A stretch of 64,000 nt of DNA from contig NZ_RWGU01000037.1 in NCBI RefSeq assembly GCF_003944755.1, positions 1-64,000 on the forward strand. The letters run 5' to 3'. This DNA comes from Rhodovulum robiginosum (GTDB lineage: Bacteria > Pseudomonadota > Alphaproteobacteria > Rhodobacterales > Rhodobacteraceae). Within the stretch, counting starts at the first letter, position 1. Each line of letters begins with the position of its first letter. The position numbers were made by a program, and so were the translations under genes. This document shows, one piece after another, positions 55,832-64,000 of the stretch. A model generated the notes under the pieces. The model worked only from the letters and a program-made list of their open reading frames with translations, searched no databases and had not been told where the DNA came from.

Positions 55832-55846
55832 GTTCTTGACTTGTTC
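55832..55846. promoter_or_regulatory. LexA (SOS) box upstream of uvrA
   Basis: GTTC-TTGACTT-GTTC is an exact match to the alphaproteobacterial LexA direct repeat GTTC-N7-GTTC. It lies 65 bases before the uvrA start, and its centre overlaps a TTGACT that could be a -35 element, so LexA binding would block the promoter. Confidence 0.85.
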
Positions 55847-55910
55847 TCATTTTTAAGTTGGAGACTCGGGCGGTCTCAACTATCTCTTAACCGGTGAACC
55901 GGGGGGCTTG

Positions 55911-58769
<2,859 letters not shown>

Positions 58770-58818
58770 GCTGTCCGTCGACCAGGTGCGGCCGCGCCCG
58801 GCCAACGGCTCGCCCCGC

Positions 58819-59148
58819 CTAGTCGATTATCGCGTGGATCGCCCCGATCAGGTCGAGGATCTCCTGCGTTTCGGGGTCGACCCGGACAACGCGCCCGTCC
58901 CCACGGACGAAATAGGTCCGCCGCGGGTCGAGCCCGTAGCGGCGCGGATCGGTCAGGCGGCGGTAATCGCCGGTGATCCGCTGGCCGACATAGGGGCGCG
59001 CCTCGGGGCCGTAGTGGCGCGCCTGGCCCGGCGGAATGCAGGCCGGGCTTTTCTTGGCCAGCCCCGGCGGGCAGGCCTTGGGCGCGGCCCCGGCCCCGGC
59101 AGGGGCCACGGCGAGCGCCGCAAGGGTAATGATCGCAAGAGATCGCAT
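58819..59148 (-). CDS. Small secreted protein of unknown function
   Basis: 109 residues with signal peptide (MRSLAIITLAALAVAPAGAGA). The mature part has a Cys pair (ACPPGLAKKSPACIPPG) and then GQRITGDYRRLTDPRRYGLDP and a short beta-like end. The pattern CPPGLAKK-x-PACxPPGQA followed by a YRRLxDPxxYGL block resembles RcnB/DUF1236-like small periplasmic proteins of Alphaproteobacteria. Relatives may carry an excinuclease label through proximity to uvrA; nothing in this sequence supports such activity. It converges on uvrA, 49 bases from its stop. Confidence 0.75.
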   Translation of the reverse strand: MRSLAIITLAALAVAPAGAGAAPKACPPGLAKKSPACIPPGQARHYGPEARPYVGQRITGDYRRLTDPRRYGLDPRRTYFVRGDGRVVRVDPETQEILDLIGAIHAIID

Positions 59149-59238
59149 ATCCGGATTCCTTTCCTTTTCCAGACTATAACCGGATGCCGCGGGGCAGGGT
59201 TCCGCCCTGTCCCGCGCTCGGCGACTCCTTGCCGGGCC

Positions 59239-59442
59239 TCAGGCCTTCTTGCAGGTGTTCATCCCGACGACCGAATAAAGCGGGCAGGTCGAGAAAAGCC
59301 CCGTGATCAGCGGAACCAGCCCGATCCAGTAGAGATACCGCCAGGCCGAGTCGCCGTCGTTGAGGTAGAATCCGGCGATCAGGGCGATGCCCAGAACGAT
59401 ACGGGCGATGCGGTCGATGCTGCCTACGTTTTTCGCAAACAT
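59239..59442 (-). CDS. DUF2892 (YgaP-type) inner-membrane protein
   Basis: 67 residues: MFAKNVGSIDRIARIVLGIAL, a helical hairpin of two hydrophobic segments, and the conserved GLFSTCPLYSVVGMNTCKK ending with two Cys. This corresponds to the membrane domain of E. coli YgaP without its rhodanese part. GGAGG precedes the ATG at 59442. A paralogue is 113 bases upstream on the same strand. Two small rhodanese genes lie 3.5 kb away, so the two halves of YgaP may be encoded separately here. Confidence 0.88.
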   Translation of the reverse strand: MFAKNVGSIDRIARIVLGIALIAGFYLNDGDSAWRYLYWIGLVPLITGLFSTCPLYSVVGMNTCKKA

Positions 59443-59555
59443 GTCATGCCTCCGATTGCTGTTGGCCCGGACTTGCGCCAGGGCCGGTTGATTTGGCCGT
59501 GATGCCAATATGGGGACTGAAAGCGGTTCCGTCACGTCCGCCCCGGCTGCAAATG

Positions 59556-59750
59556 TCACTCTTTCGCGCAGGTGTTCATCCCGATGAAGTTGTAAAGCGG
59601 GCAGGTCGACATCAGGCCGGTCACCAGCGGCACGATGCCGATCAGCCACCACGGGCTCGGGTCGGACAGAAACGCCCAGATCAGCAGCATTGCGGCGCCG
59701 AGGGCGATGCGGGCGGTGCGGTCCATACCGCCGACGTTTTTCTCAAACAT
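59556..59750 (-). CDS. DUF2892 (YgaP-type) inner-membrane protein, second copy
   Basis: 64 residues, clearly paralogous to the 59239-59442 gene: MFEKNVGGMDRTARIALGAAML, two helices, and GLMSTCPLYNFIGMNTCAKE. The ATG at 59750 has a GGAG site. It lies 87 bases downstream of the crp-like gene on the same strand; a GTGAC-N3-GTCAC palindrome in between is a possible operator for it. Function is probably in handling sulphane sulphur or related small thiols at the membrane (inferred from YgaP). Confidence 0.88.
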   Translation of the reverse strand: MFEKNVGGMDRTARIALGAAMLLIWAFLSDPSPWWLIGIVPLVTGLMSTCPLYNFIGMNTCAKE

Positions 59751-59828
59751 GGGAATTCTCCGTTGAAAGGTCGCCCGAGTCCTTCGGGCGATGTGGGCGG
59801 AGAATGACGACAGGGCGATCTGCGGTCT

Positions 59829-59841
59829 GTGACTTGGTCAC
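59829..59841. promoter_or_regulatory. Perfect palindrome GTGAC-N3-GTCAC, possible Crp-family operator
   Basis: GTGAC-TTG-GTCAC overlaps the stop codon of the Crp/Fnr-family gene and lies 79 bases upstream of the DUF2892 start. It resembles a CRP-type site (TGTGA, spacer, TCAC) with a spacer one base shorter than usual. The adjacent regulator is the natural candidate to bind it. Confidence 0.45.
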
Positions 59842-60497
59842 GAAGCGCCGTCGACTGCGGCGAGATGCGCCAGCCCGTCGGCGTCGGCGATGGTCACGAC
59901 CCCGCGGTCGAGCCGCACCAGCCCGGCCTTGGCCAGCGCGTCCAGCCGGCGCGAGACCACCTCGCGCGCGGTGCCGATACGGGTGGCGATCTCCTGATGG
60001 GTGGCGCGCACGCTGCCGCCCTGCGCCCGGGCCAGCAGGTCGGCGGCCAGCCGGCTTTCGACCCTTTGAAAGGCGACGCGTTCGAGCAGCGCCATGATGG
60101 ACTGCATCCGCGTGGCAAAGGCGCCGAAGACGAAGCGGCGGAAGACCGGCGAGATATCCATCAGGTTCAGGAACGTCTCGCGCGGTATCAAAACGGCCTC
60201 GCAGTCGGTCGCGGTCACCGCCTCGCCGGTGTAATCCTCGCCGCCCAAAAGGCCGAGGGTGGATTGCACGCAGGACTGCCCCGGCTCGATCGCGTAGAGC
60301 AAGATCTCGCGCCCTGTCGAGCCGGTCAGGAACACCTCGACCCGGCCCGACATCAAGACGGTAAAGCCGCGCGCCGCCTCGCCGGGGCAGAACAGAACCT
60401 GCCCCTTGGGCAGGCGCTGGACGGGCAGGGCGCGCAGCCGGGCGGCGCTGCCCGGCTCGATCCCCTCCAGCCCCTTGGTGCGGGCGATCCAGCTCAC
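59838..60497 (-). CDS. Crp/Fnr-family transcriptional regulator
   Basis: 219 residues from a GTG start that overlaps the mmsB stop by 4 bases. An N-terminal cyclic-nucleotide-type beta-barrel spans about 15-125 (GQVLFCPGEAARGFTVLMSGRVEVFLTG), a long dimerisation helix follows (RRFVFGAFATRMQSIMALLERVA), and a C-terminal helix-turn-helix ends the protein (RATHQEIATRIGTAREVVSRRLDALAKAGLV). The FNR N-terminal Cys cluster is absent; two Cys (in LFCPGE and QSCVQS) might sense redox or sulphur species. Its probable targets are the DUF2892 genes next to it. It is also the last gene of the valine-catabolism operon. Confidence 0.88.
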   Translation of the reverse strand: MSWIARTKGLEGIEPGSAARLRALPVQRLPKGQVLFCPGEAARGFTVLMSGRVEVFLTGSTGREILLYAIEPGQSCVQSTLGLLGGEDYTGEAVTATDCEAVLIPRETFLNLMDISPVFRRFVFGAFATRMQSIMALLERVAFQRVESRLAADLLARAQGGSVRATHQEIATRIGTAREVVSRRLDALAKAGLVRLDRGVVTIADADGLAHLAAVDGAS

Positions 60498-61366
60498 GCG
60501 CGGCCGCGTTTTTCGAACCGGGGCAGCATGGCCGAGAAATCGCGGCCGGTGCCGCCCTCCTGCTCGACGAATGTGGCGTAAAGCTCGGCCGCGCGGGCGC
60601 CCATGGGCGTGTCGGCATCCGCCGCTTCGGCGGCCTGCTGGGAAAGGCGCAGGTCCTTGAGCATCAAGTCGGCGGCAAAGCCGGGTTTGTAGCCGTTGTC
60701 GGCGGGGCTTTGCGGGCCGATACCGGGGGCGGGGCAGTAGGTGTTCATCGACCAGCTCTGTCCCGACGAGGTCGAGACGACGTCGAACATGGCCTGGCGG
60801 TCGAGCCCCAGCTTGTCGGCCAGCGCGAAGGCCTCGCATGTGGCGATCATGGTGACACCGAGGATCATGTTGTTGCAGATCTTGGCGGCCTGCCCGTTGC
60901 CCGAGGGCCCGCAATGCACCGCCTTTTGCCCCATCACGTCGAAAAGCGGTTTGACCTTGCCGAAGGCCGCGTCCGGCCCGCCCGCCATGAAGGTCAGCGT
61001 GCCGGCGGTGGCCCCGCCGACCCCGCCCGAAACCGGCGCATCGACCGCCAGCACGCCGGTTTCGGCGGCCTGGTCCGCCACGGCGCGGGCGCTGTCGACA
61101 TCGACGGTCGAACAATCCAGCAGAACGCTGCCCTTTGCCATCGCGGGCAGCACCTCGCCGGCGACCGCGCGCAGGATATCGCCGTTGGGCAGCATGGTGA
61201 TGACCACCTCCTGCCCCTCGGCCGCCGCGGCGGCGCTCGTGGCCTTGGCCACGCCGTCGGGGCAGGGGGCGGCCAGGTCGAACCCGGTCACCTCGTGCCC
61301 CGCCGCAACCAGATTGGCCGCCATCGGCGCGCCCATGTTCCCCAACCCGATGAATCCTATCTTCAT
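60494..61366 (-). CDS. mmsB: 3-hydroxyisobutyrate dehydrogenase
   Basis: NAD-dependent oxidation of 3-hydroxyisobutyrate to methylmalonate semialdehyde in valine breakdown. 290 residues: Rossmann start GFIGLGNMGAPMAANL, substrate segment DAPVSGGVGGA, catalytic Lys in GNGQAAKICNNMIL, and the C-terminal KDLRLSQQAA block. It follows the hydrolase gene after 3 bases, and its stop overlaps the regulator start. The enzyme that would follow, methylmalonate-semialdehyde dehydrogenase, is not in the window. Confidence 0.95.
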   Translation of the reverse strand: MKIGFIGLGNMGAPMAANLVAAGHEVTGFDLAAPCPDGVAKATSAAAAAEGQEVVITMLPNGDILRAVAGEVLPAMAKGSVLLDCSTVDVDSARAVADQAAETGVLAVDAPVSGGVGGATAGTLTFMAGGPDAAFGKVKPLFDVMGQKAVHCGPSGNGQAAKICNNMILGVTMIATCEAFALADKLGLDRQAMFDVVSTSSGQSWSMNTYCPAPGIGPQSPADNGYKPGFAADLMLKDLRLSQQAAEAADADTPMGARAAELYATFVEQEGGTGRDFSAMLPRFEKRGRA

Positions 61367-61369
61367 GGT

Positions 61370-62413
61370 CTATCCCTCCTCCAGCTTCAGCTCGTCATCC
61401 CCTAGCGGCGCCAGCATTGCGGCCACCGCCTCGGGCGGCACGGTCCCGACGCCGTCGTGGCGCCATGCGGGGGACTTGTCCTTGTCGATGATCGCGGCCC
61501 GGATGCCTTCGAGAAAATCCGAATGCTCGGGCGCGCGATGGGTAAAGCGATATTCCAGCGTCAGCGCGGCGCGGATGTCGGCGCCGGGGCCCAGCCGGTT
61601 CTGGATTTCGACGGTACAGGCCATGGACAGCGGGCTGTTGCGCGCGATCCGCTTTAGCGTGTCGGCGGCGAAATCGGTCTGCGCGGCGCTGAGCGCGCCG
61701 GCGATCTCGGCCATCGTCGCGCCGGCAAAGCCCGCGTCGATCTCGGCCTGCAGGCCGGGCAGGGCGCCCTCGGGGGGGGTGTCGGCGGCGTGCTCGACCG
61801 CGCGCACATCGCCCGCCGCGCAAAGCCGGTCTACAAGCGCGGGCCACCGGCCCTCGGGAACATGGAAATCGGCAAAGCCCGCGTAGATCGCATCGCCCGG
61901 CCCCATGCGCCGCCCGGTCACGCCCAGATAGACCCCCAGCCGCCCCGGCGCCCGCGCAAGCAGCGCAGAGCCGCCGACATCCGGCACCAGCCCGATGGCG
62001 CATTCCGGCATCGCCATCTGAGAGCTGTCGCCAACCACCCGGTGCGAGCCGTGGCAGCCCACGCCGACGCCGCCGCCCATGGTAAAGCCCTGCATCAGGC
62101 TGACCACGGGCTTGGGGTAGAGTGCGATCTTGGCGTTCATCCGGTACTCGTCGCGCCAGAATTTCTGGCCAAAGCCGTAATCGCCCTTGCTGCCTGTCTC
62201 GTACATCAGCGCGATGTCGCCGCCGGCGCAGAACGCCTTGTCGCCCGCCGCGTCGATCAGCACCAGCGCGACGGCCGGGTCGCCCGCCCAACTGTCCAGC
62301 GCCTGTTCGATCTCCAGGCACATCTCGTAGCTCAGCGCGTTCAGCGCCTTGGGCCGGTTCAGCGTGATCCGCCCCGCGCGTCCCTCGATGCGGATGTGGA
62401 TGTCGCCGCTCAC
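61370..62413 (-). CDS. 3-hydroxyisobutyryl-CoA hydrolase (crotonase family)
   Basis: Crotonase-fold thioesterase that releases 3-hydroxyisobutyrate in valine breakdown. 347 residues starting at GTG (protein MSGDIHIRIEGRAGRITLNRPKALNALS). The oxyanion-hole segments are KAFCAGGDIALMYE and MGGGVGVGCHGSHRV, with MPECAIGLVPDVGGSALLA carrying the conserved Glu/Asp pair. Length beyond 340 residues and the C-terminal extension (EYRFTHRAPEHSDFLEGIRAAIIDKDKSPAW) distinguish it from simple enoyl-CoA hydratases. It overlaps the acyl-CoA dehydrogenase gene by 4 bases. Confidence 0.92.
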   Translation of the reverse strand: MSGDIHIRIEGRAGRITLNRPKALNALSYEMCLEIEQALDSWAGDPAVALVLIDAAGDKAFCAGGDIALMYETGSKGDYGFGQKFWRDEYRMNAKIALYPKPVVSLMQGFTMGGGVGVGCHGSHRVVGDSSQMAMPECAIGLVPDVGGSALLARAPGRLGVYLGVTGRRMGPGDAIYAGFADFHVPEGRWPALVDRLCAAGDVRAVEHAADTPPEGALPGLQAEIDAGFAGATMAEIAGALSAAQTDFAADTLKRIARNSPLSMACTVEIQNRLGPGADIRAALTLEYRFTHRAPEHSDFLEGIRAAIIDKDKSPAWRHDGVGTVPPEAVAAMLAPLGDDELKLEEG

Positions 62414-63555
62414 CCCCGTGCCTCCAGCATCTGGCGCGCCACGATCAGGCGCATGATCTCGTTCGTGCCTTCCAGGATCTGGTGCACCCGCAGGTCGCGT
62501 ACGATCTTCTCGATACCGTAGTCGGCGAGGTAGCCATAGCCGCCATGAAGTTGCAGGCACTGGTCGGCCACCCGGCTGCCGGCCTCGGTGACGAATTTCT
62601 TGGCCATCGCGCAAAACCTCGTGGCGTCGGGCGCGCCGGCGTCCAGTTTCCACGCCGCCTGGCGCAGGAAGATGCGCGCGGCCTGAAGCTCGATTTCCAT
62701 GTCGGCCAGCCGGAATTGCAGCGCCTGGAACTGGTCGATGGGCCGGCCGAAGGCCTTGCGCTCGCCCATATAGGCCAGTGTCGCGTCCAGCGCGGCCTGG
62801 GCGGCGCCCAGGCTACAGGCCGCGATGTTCAGCCGCCCGCCGTCGAGCCCCATCATCGCGTATCTGAACCCGTTGCCCTCTTCGCCCAAAAGGTTTTCGG
62901 CAGGCACCGGGCAGTCGTCGAACTGCACCTGCCGCGTGGGCTGGGCGCGCCAGCCCATCTTGTCTTCCAGCCCGCCGAAGGAAAGCCCCGGCGCGCCATC
63001 CTCGACGATGACCGAGGAAATGCCGCGCGCCCCGTCTTCGCCGGTGCGGGCCATCACGATATAGGCGTCGGAATAGCCGCCGCCGGAGATGAACGCCTTG
63101 GTGCCTGTCAGGCTGTAGCCCTCGTTGGTGCGCGTCGCTCTGGACTTGAGCGCGGCGGCGTCCGAGCCCGAGCCGGGTTCGGTCAGGCAATAGGAAAACA
63201 CCGTCTCCATGCTGAGCGCCGGGGCGAGGAACCGCGCCTTCTGGTCGTCGGTGCCGAAGGCATCGAGCATCTTGGCGCACATGTTGTGGATCGACAGGAA
63301 GGCCGCGACCGAGGGGCAGGCCATCGACAGTGCCTCGAAGACCAGCGTCGCATCGAGCCGCCCCAGCCCGGTGCCGCCCGAGTCTTCGCTGACGTAAAGC
63401 CCGGCAAAGCCCAGCTCGGCCAGCTTCGGCCACAGCTCCTTGGGGATCGTTCCGGCCTTTTCCCATTCCAGCGCGTGGGGCGCGATATGCTCGGCCCCGA
63501 AGGCGCGGGCCATGTCGAAAATGGCCTCTTGTTCCTCGCTCAGTGCGAAATCCAT
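62410..63555 (-). CDS. Acyl-CoA dehydrogenase, probably isobutyryl-CoA specific
   Basis: FAD enzyme that introduces the 2,3 double bond into acyl-CoA; with the hydrolase and mmsB downstream, the substrate is most likely isobutyryl-CoA from valine. 381 residues: MDFALSEEQEAIFDMARAF, CLTEPGSGSDAAAL, FISGGGYSDAY, FGRPIDQFQALQF, HGGYGYL and the QILEGTNEIMRLI end with the catalytic Glu region. First gene of the operon; a 14-base inverted repeat lies 22 bases before the ATG. Confidence 0.92.
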   Translation of the reverse strand: MDFALSEEQEAIFDMARAFGAEHIAPHALEWEKAGTIPKELWPKLAELGFAGLYVSEDSGGTGLGRLDATLVFEALSMACPSVAAFLSIHNMCAKMLDAFGTDDQKARFLAPALSMETVFSYCLTEPGSGSDAAALKSRATRTNEGYSLTGTKAFISGGGYSDAYIVMARTGEDGARGISSVIVEDGAPGLSFGGLEDKMGWRAQPTRQVQFDDCPVPAENLLGEEGNGFRYAMMGLDGGRLNIAACSLGAAQAALDATLAYMGERKAFGRPIDQFQALQFRLADMEIELQAARIFLRQAAWKLDAGAPDATRFCAMAKKFVTEAGSRVADQCLQLHGGYGYLADYGIEKIVRDLRVHQILEGTNEIMRLIVARQMLEARG

Positions 63556-63577
63556 GGCGTCTCCTCCCTGCGTTTAT

Positions 63578-63591
63578 TGAACGCCCGTTCA
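63578..63591. promoter_or_regulatory. TetR-type inverted repeat before the valine-catabolism operon
   Basis: TGAACG-CC-CGTTCA, two 6-base arms with a 2-base centre, 22 bases from the acyl-CoA dehydrogenase start and on the edge of any promoter there. TetR-family repressors of fatty-acid or branched-chain acyl-CoA catabolism use operators of this shape. No tetR gene is in the window. Confidence 0.55.
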
Positions 63592-63625
63592 TGTGGCAGA
63601 GCCAGGCACCGGATTGCAAGTGCAC

Positions 63626-64000
63626 TCAGAGATCGGCGTTGTATTCCTCGACCAGCATACGGATCACCGCCTCGACCGCGCCATCGGCGTTCTTGCCCGA
63701 CTCCAGCGCCGCCTTGTGAACCGTGCGCTGGCGGTCGGCGCTGGTGCCTTGGGCGATCACGTCATGGGCGTTTTGCACCTCGGCCAAGCAGCCCAGCACG
63801 GCGGCGTCGGATTCGACCAGCCCGATCATCTCTTCCAGCAGGTCGCCGAAGGGGACGAGTTCCTTGCGGCCGAAATCGATCAGTCCCTCGTTCACGCCGT
63901 AGCGCTGGGCACGCCAGCGGTTCTCGCCCACGAGGAAGCGTTCGTAGACCCGCCAGCGCTGGTTCAGCCGCGCCAGCCGCCACAGCATCCGCGTCAGGCA
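63626..64000 (-). CDS. Glutamate-cysteine-ligase-like protein (YbdK/GCS2 family), C-terminal part
   Basis: The frame stays open to the right edge, so only the last 124 residues are seen. They include RVYERFLVGENRWRAQRYGVNEGLIDFGRKELVPF and end with GTSADRQRTVHKAA and VEAVIRMLVEEYNADL. The NRWRAQRYG-x-x-GLIDFG block and the GTSADRQ motif are typical of the carboxylate-amine ligase YbdK/GCS2 family, which joins glutamate with cysteine or another amine. Catalytic residues lie outside the window. It is separated from the valine operon by 70 bases on the same strand. Confidence 0.85.
   Translation of the reverse strand, partial: CLTRMLWRLARLNQRWRVYERFLVGENRWRAQRYGVNEGLIDFGRKELVPFGDLLEEMIGLVESDAAVLGCLAEVQNAHDVIAQGTSADRQRTVHKAALESGKNADGAVEAVIRMLVEEYNADL

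Noticed and set aside
59838-60497. Regulator as a true FNR oxygen sensor
   Set aside because: The N-terminal Cys cluster required for the oxygen-sensing Fe-S cluster is not present.

Overview
The window is a gene-dense, GC-rich stretch of alphaproteobacterial chromosome. It most likely comes from the Rhodobacteraceae (Rhodobacter/Roseobacter relatives). Four things point there: the Calvin-cycle cluster with divergent cbbR, the subclass-I Rhodobacter-type ferredoxin-NADP reductase, an ALAS-type (C4) hemA behind an FNR-type box, and an exact GTTC-N7-GTTC LexA box before uvrA. I see no insertion sequence, integrase, phage module, CRISPR array or replication origin, so this reads as core chromosome.

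Region by region. (1) 1-5.1 kb: Calvin-cycle operon fbp-prk-tkt-gap on the minus strand, with divergent cbbR; gap runs off the left edge. (2) 5.1-6.9 kb: a broken cytochrome P450 gene, then fpr. (3) 7.2-10.4 kb: a dctPQM TRAP transporter with a strong hairpin between dctP and dctQ. (4) 10.5-15.6 kb: a DUF1428 gene, then tpiA, an A-type Fe-S carrier, a secreted glycerophosphodiesterase, a SufT/MIP18-like gene and a large secreted protein I cannot identify. (5) 15.8-25.6 kb: tgt, a small membrane protein, lon with a heat-shock-like promoter and a strong terminator, a HU-like protein with a basic tail, two tRNA-Val genes, adenine deaminase, a pirin, an EamA transporter and two identical tRNA-Asp genes. 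(6) 25.6-32.3 kb: a small conserved ORF, an M20 peptidase, a secreted protein next to hemA, hemA with a roughly 400-base regulatory leader, then rodZ and ispG. (7) 32.3-45.3 kb: two DsbA paralogues with an M48/TPR protease, an aminotransferase, a cell-wall group (amidase, PBP1a, and further on bactofilin plus LytM peptidase), prfB, a DUF2189 protein and a Bcp peroxiredoxin. (8) 45.4-53.2 kb: an AsmA/YhdP-like giant overlapping queA, an MFS transporter, a DUF924 protein and lpdA. (9) 53.2-59.8 kb: an unknown secreted protein after a gene-free stretch, two rhodanese genes, uvrA, a small secreted protein and two DUF2892 membrane proteins. (10) 59.8-63.6 kb: a Crp/Fnr-family regulator at the end of a translationally coupled valine-catabolism operon, and the 3' end of a YbdK-type ligase at the right edge.

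Much of the content fits a metabolically versatile, possibly facultatively phototrophic or autotrophic bacterium: CO2 fixation genes, oxygen-responsive tetrapyrrole synthesis, dicarboxylate uptake and branched-chain amino-acid oxidation. RuBisCO and photosynthesis genes are not in the window, so those lifestyles are inferences. I found no clear new multi-gene defence or mobile system. The best leads are two unassigned secreted proteins (14054-15613 and 53600-54919), the split rhodanese/DUF2892/Crp group, the unassigned gene paired with hemA, and a set of well-matched regulatory sites (CbbR, FNR, RegA, LexA, RpoH, TetR-type).
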